Source: an uncultured Pirellulaceae bacterium
GTDB lineage: Bacteria; Planctomycetota; Planctomycetia; Pirellulales; Pirellulaceae
Assembly: GCA_938083195.1 (NCBI GenBank)
Contig: CALKCK010000019.1
Coordinates: 80,777-144,776, forward strand
Length of the DNA stretch: 64,000 nucleotides
Direction of reading: 5' to 3'
In this document: piece after piece, positions 35,163-45,200 of the stretch
Layout of the letters: every line of letters starts with the position of its first letter
How positions within the stretch are numbered: position 1 is the first letter of the stretch
Notes under the pieces: model-generated
Seen by the model: only the letters and a program-made list of their open reading frames with translations
What the model was told of the DNA's origin: nothing
Database searches by the model: none
Made by a program: the position numbers and the translations under genes

Positions 35163-36614
35163 ATGTCAAAAATTTCACGTCGTCAATTCGTCGCTGGTGG
35201 AGTAGGTGCGGGAGTAATGATGTCATTGCCCGCAAGTTCTTTACGCGCTTCGCGCCACATGAGTGCGAACGATTCAATCAATGTCGGTTTCATTAGTTGC
35301 GGTAGTCGCGCCGGCCAACTTGCAAAACAGTTCTCTCAGGTAGATGGAGTGAATATCACCGGTTTGTGCGATCCGGACTCGAGTCGCGTGGATAAAATGA
35401 GCCGGGAGTATAACAAGGCAGAGGGTTGGGCTGACATGCGGGGCCTTTGTGACAGTGACAATGTTGATGTGGCTGTGGTGGCAACGTGTAACCATTGGCA
35501 TTGCCTAGGTGCGATTAGAGCGATGGAGTCCGGCAAAGATGTCTATGTCGAGAAACCACTTTCTCACAGTCAGTGGGAAGGTGAGCAGACCGTTGCGGCA
35601 TCTCGCAAGTACGATCGGATCTGTCAAATTGGTACGCAGCAGCGTTCTGACCCGATGCAGAAACAGGTCAAGCAACTGCTCCATGAAGACAAAGCGATTG
35701 GAGCACTTAAGGCTTGTCGCGTGAATCGATTTGGTGTTCGGGCTTCGATTGGAAAACGCGAAACGCCGCTGAGTGTCGATAAGAATATCGCCTATGATCT
35801 CTGGCTCGGACCTGCCCAAGATAAACCAATATTTCGAAAGAGCTTGCATTACGATTGGCACTGGGACTGGAATACAGGTTCAGGAGAGATGGGTAATTGG
35901 GGAGTTCATGTCCTCGATGATGTTCGAAACAATGTTTTCTTAGATAAGGTAACTCTGCCTCAAAAGATATTTGGCGGCGGTGGTCGAGTGGTTTGGAATG
36001 ACGCTGGTGAGACACCCAACGTGCACTTTGTTTATTTTGATACCGGTGGGATTCCAGTAGTCATTGGGCTTTCTAATCTGCCATCCGCTCCCGGTGGGAA
36101 AAAAGCTGCTCCGCATCCGGGGCCTGGAAGTGGGTACATTGTTTACGGTGAAGGTGGTTACTATCACGGCCAGCGGGGCAGGGGAGCTGCTTACGATAAT
36201 GATGGTAAGCTGATCAAGAAATTTAGTGGTAACAGCGGCAATGGCTTGCACCAAAAGAATTTTTTGGATGCGGTGAGAGATCGAGATCGCTCGCAACAGA
36301 ATGCGGAAGTCGAAGTTGGGCATCACAGCACAGGCTGGTGTAATCTTGCAAATATTGCTTTCCAATGTGGTGATCAGTTTTCTTCTGATCAAGCGAAGGA
36401 GATTGATATTGCCCAGTGGTCAACTTTGATGAACGAAATGAAATCGCACACCCAAGTCCATGGTATCAAAATGGAAAGCGATCAAATTCGTTTAAGTCCG
36501 ATGATGGAACTTAATCCTGAGGCGGGAAGGTTTGTTGGAGACGCGGCTAAGCGAGCAAACGGGTTCATTAAACGGGAATATCGAGCTGGCTATGAAGTGC
36601 CCGAATTAGTTTGA
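35163..36614 (+). CDS. Tat-exported Gfo/Idh/MocA family oxidoreductase
   Basis: 483 aa with a twin-arginine signal (SRRQFVAGGVGAGVMM). The Rossmann domain starts at INVGFISCGSRAGQLA. VVATCNHWHC and the EKPLSHSQWEGE signature follow, with GNWGVHVLDDVRNNVF in the substrate domain. It is longer than the 27119 paralogue because of an extra segment (~330-370, GYIVYGEGGYYHGQRG). It comes 108 bp after the DUF1080 gene on the same strand, suggesting a sugar oxidation-hydrolysis module. Confidence 0.9.
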   Translation: MSKISRRQFVAGGVGAGVMMSLPASSLRASRHMSANDSINVGFISCGSRAGQLAKQFSQVDGVNITGLCDPDSSRVDKMSREYNKAEGWADMRGLCDSDNVDVAVVATCNHWHCLGAIRAMESGKDVYVEKPLSHSQWEGEQTVAASRKYDRICQIGTQQRSDPMQKQVKQLLHEDKAIGALKACRVNRFGVRASIGKRETPLSVDKNIAYDLWLGPAQDKPIFRKSLHYDWHWDWNTGSGEMGNWGVHVLDDVRNNVFLDKVTLPQKIFGGGGRVVWNDAGETPNVHFVYFDTGGIPVVIGLSNLPSAPGGKKAAPHPGPGSGYIVYGEGGYYHGQRGRGAAYDNDGKLIKKFSGNSGNGLHQKNFLDAVRDRDRSQQNAEVEVGHHSTGWCNLANIAFQCGDQFSSDQAKEIDIAQWSTLMNEMKSHTQVHGIKMESDQIRLSPMMELNPEAGRFVGDAAKRANGFIKREYRAGYEVPELV

Positions 36615-36706
36615 GTGATCCTAATTGCTGCCCATCACTGAGATGAGTGCAGTCCATGGTTTAATTATTTGACGGGGGTAACCCTTAGTTTTCGCGAGGG
36701 TGATGG

Positions 36707-37729
36707 ATGTTCGGATGCAATTTGCAGAAGTGTCGTTTGATTTTGCTAATTTTGCTGGTTGGCTTGTTGTTCGCTTTTTGGTGTGCGGAGGGAGTCATCG
36801 CGCAAGGTGGGGGTAAAGCGGGCGAATCTCAGAATTCTCAATCCTCGAAAAAACAGAAAGATGGTCGTGCGAAAAAGAAGCCAGCTCCGTTTCGCTGGGT
36901 GAATCCGCTTCAGCCATCGGGCGTTAAAACCCCGGGGCTGCGACACGCCACTTTCAAAAGTCCGAGTATGAATACTAAGGTGGGATACTGCATTTACCTC
37001 CCAGCAGAGTATGGTAAACCAGCAGGTTCCAAGAAGAGGTATCCGGTTGTTTACTATTTGCACGGCGGACGACCGGGAAATGAGCTGAAGTCGATCAAGT
37101 TAGCTGCTGAAATTGACCGCGCGATCACTGCACAAAAAGTCGCACCAATGATCTACGTGTTCGTTAATGGAGGCCCGGTTAGTCATTACAATATGCCTGA
37201 TGATCGCGGAGCTCAGGGGGCGGATGTTTTTATCAATGAGCTGATTCCACATGTCGATTCGACCTACCGGACAATCGCAGATCGCGCTGGCAGAGGGATT
37301 GAAGGATTTTCACAAGGTGGTCGTGGAACTGCGCGGCTAATGTTTCGACATCCGGATTTATTTTGCAGTGCATCGCCTGGTGGCGGTGGGCATGCCACGG
37401 AAAAAAAGATATCGGAGAGTGCCGGACAAGAATCAGCTAATTTGACTTTTGCCAAAGGCGACAATACTTGGGATTTGGCTGCGGTCTACTTGGACCAATT
37501 AAAATCAGACGCCAGCCTCTCACCGCTTAGTATTTTGGTTCACGTAGGCGACAAGGGTTTTAATTATGAAAATAATTTGGCATGGATGGCTTATTTGAAA
37601 TCATTGGGAATCAAGCATCAGAAAATAATCGTACCTGATGTCGGGCATAGCGCAATGGAGATTTATAAAAATCGAGGCCTTGAGATTATGAGGTTTCACG
37701 AAAAAAACTTTGGAGTTCGGCGTCCTTGA
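36707..37729 (+). CDS. Secreted alpha/beta-hydrolase esterase (feruloyl-esterase D-like)
   Basis: 340 aa with a signal peptide (LILLILLVGLLFAFWCAEG), then a low-complexity Gln/Ser/Lys linker. The hydrolase core has YPVVYYLHGGRPGNE, the nucleophile elbow GFSQGGRG, and a C-terminal VPDVGHSAMEIYKN supplying the His. This is the putative-esterase (Esterase D/feruloyl) family, which removes acyl groups from polysaccharides. GAGGG precedes the ATG. It is the last gene of the plus-strand carbohydrate cluster and converges with the next gene 16 bp away. Confidence 0.85.
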   Translation: MFGCNLQKCRLILLILLVGLLFAFWCAEGVIAQGGGKAGESQNSQSSKKQKDGRAKKKPAPFRWVNPLQPSGVKTPGLRHATFKSPSMNTKVGYCIYLPAEYGKPAGSKKRYPVVYYLHGGRPGNELKSIKLAAEIDRAITAQKVAPMIYVFVNGGPVSHYNMPDDRGAQGADVFINELIPHVDSTYRTIADRAGRGIEGFSQGGRGTARLMFRHPDLFCSASPGGGGHATEKKISESAGQESANLTFAKGDNTWDLAAVYLDQLKSDASLSPLSILVHVGDKGFNYENNLAWMAYLKSLGIKHQKIIVPDVGHSAMEIYKNRGLEIMRFHEKNFGVRRP

Positions 37730-37745
37730 GAGAGGACGCGAAAGG

Positions 37746-39077
37746 CTATTTGATCTGCAGCGGTGGACTGTCAGAACGCTTAATATGGCGCTCCAAGAAT
37801 TGATAGAATTTATCTCTCGACTCGTCCAATGCCAGTTTCGTAGCTGCGCCGTGGCGAACCGCTTTGTCGATCATGTCGCTTGAACCTATTCCCAGTCCGC
37901 GAGTGATGTCTAAGATGCCTTTGATTTGTGGATCATCGTTAATTCTATCGACCTCGGCAGCATCGACATCCTTGTGAGATGCGCGGGACTCAATCTTGAT
38001 AACCTCTTTCCATTGGCCTGGTTTGATGTAGGCAAAAAAGCATAGTTCAACTCGGGCTTCGTTGCCGCCTGTTGCATTGACTACGCGGGCAGTCAAGAAG
38101 CCATTGATCTTTTCAGACTCAGCAATTTTCGCAGCACTTTGCCACCAGTCGGACTCTTGTTTTGAATTATTGTTTTTAAAGTTGTTACCAAGCCCCAATT
38201 CCTTAAGCAGCGGGTTGCCCGCCAAGAGACTATTCAAATCTGATTGCATGTTCGAATTCATTAACTGCTTCATCATGGTATTGAGGTCACCCGGCATTAA
38301 ATTCGCCTGATCGGGTCCACTACGCACTAACATTGAACCGGTTCCTTGGAAATCGAGCGGTTGGCAGAGTTGGTATTCGATTAGCGCAATCCTTGCCCTC
38401 CATTGTTCTTCCGATTGTTCCTGTGAGATTGTTAGTTTGTCAGAAAGGTCGAAGTTCTCTTTTTTCCAGTCGATATTCTTAGAGTCAAGATCTCGTTGAA
38501 TGGCTTTGATCGATCGCGTGGTGACTCGGTCGATGTCGTGCTTCCATGCGATTCCTGCCATTTGGTGTCGATCGCGGGATTGTTGATACACTTTCCGCAA
38601 CTCGGTTACTGGAAAGTTAAGCAGCGTGAAGGGTTGCAATTCGAGATTCTGATTTTTCTGTTTGGATTCGCGCTGTTTCTCAACGCGTTCCATTTCACGA
38701 TCCACAAAAGTCACTAGCTCGGAATTTTCTTTGCGGGACTTCCACCAAGCTTCCAAGCGAAAAAGATGATTTGTCATCGCTTGAATTTCTTTTTCAGATT
38801 CCTTAGCCAAATGGGTTTGGTAAAAATCCGGGTGGGTTTTTTCAAGCCAGTCGCGTCGAATCATGATCGTCAATCCATCACGATCGGAATTGCTTAGAAT
38901 GATTCCGTAAAAGCGTTTGCCGTCAGTCGTGATGACTTCGTCGACGACGAGTGACTTTTTCGAGCTCGAGGGAAGTTGAGCTTGTAAAGATGAAGTCGAG
39001 TAAACCAAGACAATCAGGACGATGAATGGCGTCCAAAATTTTGAGCGGGCGGCAAGTGAGTGAGAAAAACTATTCAT
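37746..39077 (-). CDS. Secreted hypothetical protein, planctomycete-type
   Basis: 443 aa with a signal peptide ending at SLQAQ. A short strand-rich segment follows (VDEVITTDGKRFYGIILSNS), then a long charged helical region (~85-250) and an Asn/Leu-rich middle (NLMPGDLNTMMKQLMNSN). The C-terminal part is globular (ARVELCFFAYIKPGQWKEV). I do not recognise a domain. It is probably periplasmic. It stands alone on the minus strand. Confidence 0.75.
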   Translation of the reverse strand: MNSFSHSLAARSKFWTPFIVLIVLVYSTSSLQAQLPSSSKKSLVVDEVITTDGKRFYGIILSNSDRDGLTIMIRRDWLEKTHPDFYQTHLAKESEKEIQAMTNHLFRLEAWWKSRKENSELVTFVDREMERVEKQRESKQKNQNLELQPFTLLNFPVTELRKVYQQSRDRHQMAGIAWKHDIDRVTTRSIKAIQRDLDSKNIDWKKENFDLSDKLTISQEQSEEQWRARIALIEYQLCQPLDFQGTGSMLVRSGPDQANLMPGDLNTMMKQLMNSNMQSDLNSLLAGNPLLKELGLGNNFKNNNSKQESDWWQSAAKIAESEKINGFLTARVVNATGGNEARVELCFFAYIKPGQWKEVIKIESRASHKDVDAAEVDRINDDPQIKGILDITRGLGIGSSDMIDKAVRHGAATKLALDESRDKFYQFLERHIKRSDSPPLQIK

Positions 39078-39597
39078 CCCTAAATTATAGCTTTGTCGAG
39101 AAATGCCGACACTTATTCTGAAAATTTAGAATGCTTTGATTCTTACAATTTTCGTTGGTTTGCCCTGAATACCAACAAAAACAGACGAATGACCCTTCGA
39201 AATTACTACATTCGGTAAAAGAAAATTTCCCGACGCGCGCAAAAACAAACGTGACACTGCTGATAAGTCCGTTCGCAGGTCACGTTTGGTATGATGGTCA
39301 ATTGAAAATAGTCAACGGGATGCCCGGAGGCGGATGGGATTAGAGCGTTTGGGGACTAACACCCGGTGACTGGTTCAAACTATTGCAATCTCTGTGCCAA
39401 TTGAAAGTATTTTTGGTGAGTTGCGAAAACAGCGGGATTTTTCGGGCGATTTTGTTCTGGCGTCGTTTGAGGGAGTTGGAGAGTGTCTCGTTTTGAGATA
39501 TTTGTTTCACAATGAGACGATTTCGGGGCTTGGATTTGCTTTTTTGATGATGAGTTGGCGGGGTGATATTGTTACTCCGATGTTTACAGGGAAAAGA
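39078..39597 (+). other. Intergenic region with a long hairpin
   Basis: About 520 bp. The frame of the following crotonase gene is open back to 39394, but that N-terminal extension is unlike the family. A long inverted repeat at 39247-39287 is the only clear structure. Confidence 0.5.
39241..39287 (-). terminator. Hairpin with T-rich tail on the minus strand
   Basis: AAACGTGAC (39247-39255) pairs perfectly with GTCACGTTT (39279-39287). CTGC/GCAG extends the stem after one unpaired A, leaving a 14-nt loop. Read on the minus strand, the stem is followed by GTTTTT, so it could terminate leftward transcription. No minus-strand gene lies just upstream to be terminated, so it may belong to an unseen RNA. 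Confidence 0.45.
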
Positions 39598-40341
39598 ATG
39601 TTAACGGTAGAGAATAGCGAAGGTGTTTGTACGATTCGAATGAACGACGGAAAAGTTAATGCAATGGATTTAACGTTCTGCCGATTGTTGACCGATTCAC
39701 TGAGGTCAATTGAACATTCCGATGCATCGGCAGTGTTGCTGACGGGCAACGACCGGGTTTTTTCCGCTGGTGTCGATTTGAAGAAGTTGTTGAACTTGAA
39801 GGATCACCAGCGAGATGAGTTCTTAAAGGCATTGATTGAGTGTTTTGAGACGGCATTTCGATTTCCTAAACCGATGGTTGCGGCGGTCAACGGCGCGGCG
39901 ATCGCGGGAGGATGTGCCCTGGCGTTGGCCTGCGATGTTCGGTTGATTGCGAGGGATGTGAAAATCGGCATGCCAGAGCGAAGATTAGGAGTTCCGCTGC
40001 CTACTGTCGCTGTCGAAATCATGCGATTTTCTCTGGGAAATCGCGGGACTCAAGACGTGGTTTTTGCTGGGAAGACTTTTGTAAATGAGGAGGCGATCTC
40101 AGCTCGATTGGTTGACGGAATATGTACTTCGGAAAAACTAATCGAAGACTCGATGAAAGCGGTTCAATCGCTCGCAGAATTGCCTGAGGCAGTTTTTCGG
40201 ATAACGAAACGCCAGTTGAGAGCACCGGTAATTGACCAACTAGCGGTGCAATCTTCTCAGTTCGATCCAGAAGTTTTCAAGGTCTGGAATCAAGCTGAAA
40301 CGGATGCGATGATTAAGCGATATATTGAAGGTCGACTCTAG
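39598..40341 (+). CDS. Enoyl-CoA hydratase/isomerase family (crotonase) protein
   Basis: 247 aa from ATG 39598; ACAGGGA lies upstream, and the long N-terminal extension from 39394 is not family-like. Crotonase features are the oxyanion-hole segment VFSAGVDLKKL (54-64) and NGAAIAGGCALALACD (98-113), then MPERRLGVPLP. Glu127 matches the second catalytic Glu of enoyl-CoA hydratase, while the first catalytic Glu position is Ala108. Loss of one Glu is common in isomerase-type or other crotonases, so hydratase activity is doubtful. The substrate is unknown. Confidence 0.85.
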   Translation: MLTVENSEGVCTIRMNDGKVNAMDLTFCRLLTDSLRSIEHSDASAVLLTGNDRVFSAGVDLKKLLNLKDHQRDEFLKALIECFETAFRFPKPMVAAVNGAAIAGGCALALACDVRLIARDVKIGMPERRLGVPLPTVAVEIMRFSLGNRGTQDVVFAGKTFVNEEAISARLVDGICTSEKLIEDSMKAVQSLAELPEAVFRITKRQLRAPVIDQLAVQSSQFDPEVFKVWNQAETDAMIKRYIEGRL

Positions 40342-40348
40342 TTATCCT

Positions 40349-41140
40349 TTAGTGGCTTTCTATATTTTCCTGAAGAGACCGTTGTCGTAAGAAGGAAATT
40401 ATTTTTTTTGCCGCGATGGGAAAGGTCCCTAGCATTGCAAATGCAAGAGTTAGCTGAAGCAGTTGTGATCCCGAGAAGACGGATTTGATTCCTTCCTCTT
40501 GAAGTGTTGTGAGATCAGGAATACGCGAACCAGCGTAGACATACAGGATTGTTCCGGCGAGCATTCCAATTTGACTGACCCACCAGAATGTAAAAATTCT
40601 AATTTTCGTCAATCCCATTGCTGCGTTAACGACAAAAAATGGAAAGATGGGAATGAGACGCATCATGAATAGGTATAAATTACCTTCCCGATCCATCGCT
40701 TCATTAATAGTGACGACGCGGTCATGAAATCGTTTTTGAAACCAGTCACGAAAAAGATAACGGCTGATTAAAAACGCGATCGTGGCACCGGCGGTCGATG
40801 CAAAGCTAATTAGTATTAGGCCGGAAGCAAAATCGAAGAACCACGCATAGAGCAGGGATAGGGCTGTCGCTCCGGGAATCGAAAGTCCGGTAACAGCGAC
40901 GTAGATCAAAAATGCGACCGCATAAACCAGCAGGGGATTAGACTGAAAGAATTCTTTTAATTGGGTTTCCTGTTGGGCTAAATAATCCAGGTTCAAATAG
41001 GAACGAGACAAATAGCTGAGTATCGCAAAAAGAAGCACAATGCCTGCAATGAACCATTTTTTGTTGTGTTTCTCTACTTTTGTCGGTTCTCCCATCACAT
41101 GAGCTGCTTGACCCGAAGCTTGATTTGAGTTTGAATTCAT
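40349..41140 (-). CDS. TVP38/TMEM64 (DedA-like) membrane protein
   Basis: 263 aa integral membrane protein with about five or six hydrophobic segments. The SNARE-associated/DedA signature region includes VTGLSIPGATALSLLYAWFF, FASTAGATIAFLISRYLF, and MMRLIPIFPFFVVNAAMGLT with the conserved Arg-x-x-Pro and following Gly. Related proteins move lipids across the bilayer or support membrane homeostasis. The N-terminal ~25 residues are hydrophilic. It is convergent with the crotonase gene, 7 bp apart. Confidence 0.88.
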   Translation of the reverse strand: MNSNSNQASGQAAHVMGEPTKVEKHNKKWFIAGIVLLFAILSYLSRSYLNLDYLAQQETQLKEFFQSNPLLVYAVAFLIYVAVTGLSIPGATALSLLYAWFFDFASGLILISFASTAGATIAFLISRYLFRDWFQKRFHDRVVTINEAMDREGNLYLFMMRLIPIFPFFVVNAAMGLTKIRIFTFWWVSQIGMLAGTILYVYAGSRIPDLTTLQEEGIKSVFSGSQLLQLTLAFAMLGTFPIAAKKIISFLRQRSLQENIESH

Positions 41141-41234
41141 TGTTCCGCTTCGTGTCCAAAAGATGTTAAAAGCCGATGTGACAGTCGAGTGAACGACGGC
41201 ACCGGTAGTTCCAGATTAAGATTGAGGGACCCAC

Positions 41235-42206
41235 GTGAATTTGTCAAATCGAACCGTTCGTTGCCAGTTTTTGAATTCTGGTTACGGTGCAGCCGCCATC
41301 CTCTTCAGTGCTTTGATTTTACCTCTAGCCGTGTCTCATTCTGCGATTGCCCAGTTGGTGCAAAAGGAGAATACCAAGAATGCCACTTTAACCGAAGCGG
41401 CAGGAAATCCCAATGTGCTGGCGGAAACGATGCCGCGACGCGTTTCCAAGTCAAAGAGGCAATGGAAATCTCAGCTCACAGAGCTTGAGTATGAAGTCAC
41501 GCGAGAAAAAGGAACCGAGCGACCCTTTACTGGCGCGTACTGGAATCATCGAGAGCAAGGTGTTTATCTGTGTCGGTGTTGTGGGCAGGAGCTATTTGAT
41601 TCGCGAGCAAAATTCAAGTCGGGGACTGGGTGGCCAAGCTACTTTCAGCCACGTCAGCAGGAGGCGATTAAGGAAAAGGCAGATTACACGCTAGGTGCGG
41701 TACGGACTGAAGTTGTCTGCCGGCGATGTGATGCCCACCTCGGCCATGTGTTTGATGACGGCCCTCAGCCAACCGGACTCCGTTACTGCATTAACTCAGT
41801 TGCGTTGGATTTTTGGCGTGGGAGAGATGAACTGAGAGAAATGTCCAACAATCTCGACCAGGTAGAGAGTGGTTTTGAATCGGCCAAGGCGCTAATCGCT
41901 GGATTGGGTGTTGCATTGGAAAGTGAATCAAAGCTGAAAATTTTGAAGTGCACATGCTGGGAGCAACTCAACCCTGAAACCCGCTCCCGCCTCTTAATTT
42001 CAAAACGCCCTTTAGCTCCCAAACAAGTGGAATCACTCGCCTTAGTGCCTCGCCAGATTAAATTGCCCGATTCTTTTGAATTTGGAATCAAGCATGCGGG
42101 AGACATTAAACTGGTTTACAAAGATGGAGACGAGGCTGTCGTTTGGTCTTACGGAACGTACCAAGGTCGTTTTTATCTTGCCGTTCCGCAGCGGAAAGAG
42201 AATTAG
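41235..42206 (+). CDS. msrB: Exported methionine-(R)-sulfoxide reductase B with C-terminal extension
   Basis: 323 aa from GTG 41235; GAGGGA is 6 bases upstream. A signal peptide (AAAILFSALILPLAVSHSAIA) sends it to the periplasm. The MsrB domain (~78-195) is complete: zinc Cys113/116 (CRCC) and Cys162/165 (CRRC), GTGWPSYF, HLGHVFDDGP, and catalytic Cys185 in RYCINSVALDF. It reduces methionine-R-sulfoxide in oxidised proteins. About 120 residues follow that are not part of MsrB (KILKCTCWEQLNPE near 237, AVVWSYGTYQGRFYLAV at the end) and which I do not recognise. Their CTC pair might serve as an electron relay, but this is speculative. Confidence 0.9.
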   Translation: MNLSNRTVRCQFLNSGYGAAAILFSALILPLAVSHSAIAQLVQKENTKNATLTEAAGNPNVLAETMPRRVSKSKRQWKSQLTELEYEVTREKGTERPFTGAYWNHREQGVYLCRCCGQELFDSRAKFKSGTGWPSYFQPRQQEAIKEKADYTLGAVRTEVVCRRCDAHLGHVFDDGPQPTGLRYCINSVALDFWRGRDELREMSNNLDQVESGFESAKALIAGLGVALESESKLKILKCTCWEQLNPETRSRLLISKRPLAPKQVESLALVPRQIKLPDSFEFGIKHAGDIKLVYKDGDEAVVWSYGTYQGRFYLAVPQRKEN

Positions 42207-42255
42207 AAGCGAGAGTTAAGCTCTTTGTAATCGCCGTTTCTGTCAGCGAACGACG

Positions 42256-45200
42256 TCATTTGATATTGAGTTGTCTCATGCCGTCGGCACTCAGTGCTTT
42301 ATCTTTGACGGAGTAACTAAAACTCCGTGCGTTAAGGCGATCCGGTTTTAAATCGCCAAGAAACTTGCGGTGCACCAGGTTTGCATCGTTTCTGATGTTT
42401 CCTTTAATCGTAATCTTATCGGTTGAGCCATTGTAGGCGATTCGGTCGGCGGTAATATCGAGTGCGTCGCTTGTAAAGGTGACATTTCCAGTAGCGAGCA
42501 GTTCCACGTTTTGTTTTTGATTGCGTGGTGCCCATTTGTCAATTTCAAGTTCGTCGCATTCAAGGGTTACACTTCCTGAATTCAGATTGGCTTGATTAGG
42601 CGGCATCCAGTTGGAAACTATGTCGTAAAAAATCTTAGCTCCGCTGTTCGTGTTTAAGCGGTCGCTCTCACTGTCAATTTTCATTCCACCCTCAAAGTCA
42701 ATTTGAATGAAATTTAGCGGCCCTGGGTTTGGTTTCTGTTGCGGCTCGAAGGTCAGCATAGGTAAACCGATGTTTCCAGTATTCAATCGATGAATGGCAA
42801 TTTTTCCCGGACCGGTCAGCTGAGTTACTCCAGATTCTACGTTGACGGTTGCGCGACCCATATGAGCCAATATTTTTTGGCTTTGCTCTCGTTTTGGATT
42901 GAAATTTTGCCTCAGGATTTTGACGGGCTCCGGGTGAACTGGGTCGGGAAGCAATGTGAGGTTGTTTTTGAAGGCCCGGTCTGAATTGGGAATATGATCT
43001 CTAAATTCGAATTTACGAATCTTCGGAGAAGAGCTTTGGGGATTGTGAAAGGAAAATCGTTTGTCAAGTTCAACAAACAGGGCGTCGCTATGGGAATCGA
43101 GAGTGGCCATAGCGCCGTCGGGGGACTGTTGTAGCGTTTTCGAATGCACTTCCTTTTGGAAGTAGATGGTCGATCCATCAAAGATCATTCCCTCGTTCCA
43201 CTGAACATTTAACTGGGTCGAGTCTTGCTGCTGTGACAGCATGCCGGTGCTGTTGAATTTGACGGGTTTGGCTTGGGTCTGTTCGCTAGAATTTAAATGC
43301 AGCGTGCCAATGCCGCGAATTACCAGTTGGTTCAGTTTTTCGTTGATTTCGATTCGTTTTCCAGAAACGCTTAATTCACCTAATGCTAACTCTGCTCCTT
43401 GGGGCTGATCGCTGACGATCGTAAGTAGATGGAAATCGCTGTTGTCGATCTTTTCAAGCTCGACTTGGGAACTGTTTTTAATTTCAAAGGCTGAATTCTG
43501 TTGCTGGGTGATGACGTGGTTGGCATGGATGGGTTTTCGCCCCCGCTTAATGGTGACACCGCCCTGGATCAGCATTTTTTTTACTTCGGTTTGGGATTGG
43601 TCGCTTTTGAGCAGGAGCGTCAGTTTCCGCCCGCCGAACTCCAGTTTGGGGGAAGTGGTTGATCGTAAGTTCAAATCAGAACGAGGCTTGGAGATGAACG
43701 TCCGAGAAGTCTGTGGGCTGCGGTTGCCAGTTGTATTGGAACTTTGAAGATTACGTTGGAGCAATGGTTGAGTTGAATCTAGAGCGGTTGCGGGAAGTGG
43801 TTGAGTATTTGGAAGGGAAGTCGACTGGGTAGTAGAAGAGGCGGGTTTGATGAATCTAGATTGCGGGTTGTTTTGTGGAGGGAATTGTTTGGCTGGCCTT
43901 GGAGTAGTAGGGGCTCGTTTGGCAACGCGAGCGTTATTAACCGTGGGAGCCTTTAGCCAAATGGCAACGAGTTCTTCCGTTTGCCCCTCGATTTCTGGTG
44001 ACCTGAGATTGGTGGTTCCCATCGTTGAAAGTTGGACAGGGACGTAGTTCGGTTTGGCGGATGCGGTGGTTGAGTTTTTGAAAGTCGAGCTGCCGGACGT
44101 CCGTTCGCGGATATTTTGGTCATAAGTTTTACGAATTTGTAAACTGATTTGCTCGGCATTGATGCTTGTTTGAGCATCAGTCGAAATGACAGACTGACCG
44201 GAAAGCACCAATTCGAAAATGTCAGAATTTTGAGGGTTGGGGAGCGTTCTCAAATTTTTCTGCCACGATGCTGAGATCGCATCTTTGGTTGTTTTTCCTG
44301 CAAACTTTATCCATCCAGGACCAACGATTTGTAAATCACCAAGTGAGCCATCTTGATTGGCCCGATAGCGTAATAAGTCAGCCTCCAATTGCATTTCGTC
44401 AGATTGGATTTGGACGGGCAGTCCAGCAGATGTTTGATATTTTTGTCCTGAAAATAAATTTGTTTCTGGATCAAATGTGAGGGTATTTGCTTTGATCGAT
44501 GCCGATGGTGTTGTGATCGTCGCCGGCGCACCATTGGCAACTAATCGAGACAGTTCGGATATTTTTGTTTTTGAATAAGCACTTTTCAGAGGCGTTGATT
44601 GTGTTTTCGAGGGAGCGCCAAACATTAGGAGGAGGTGGTCACACTCTATTTTATTTTGTTGGACGAGCTGGTTGGCGGTGACGGAATCGAAGAATTCAGC
44701 GTATCCAGTTTCAAAATTAAATTGGAAGGAGCCATTGCAGGTCACTTCGATCGGCCCGTCCTTACTTTCCATTTGGTTTTTCGACTGGGGCGTTAGGGTC
44801 GATGTTGTTTGGAAAGCGTTGGAGGGAGCTGAAGTGTGTTTGGACTCCGGTTCCAGCCGGATTTTGTCGATCTTTTCTAATTGCAGGCGGTGGATTCCCG
44901 TGATGTTTGAAAAATCAGCTAATGCGCTCGAGGGATGTGCAAGTTCGATTGACAGACCGCTGCCGATTCCCAGGCTTTCGCCAAACTTGAATTCGACTGA
45001 TTCAGGCGTTGTAATTTTGTGTGCATCAATGGTGACATCGCGAGTCGCGATGTAAATCAGCGATTCATCTTTTGTTTGATCAGAGAGGGAGTATATCTCG
45101 ACCTCCCCTTGCAGTTTGCACAGTACGGGTTTAATCCCGTCGAAATTCATTCCGTTAAACCGTTTGTTAAATTTGATATTCGCTCCCTCGGTGGAACGAA

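Noticed and set aside
39394..39597. N-terminal extension of the crotonase
   Set aside because: The family begins at the MLTVEN-like start, and the extension has no matching features.
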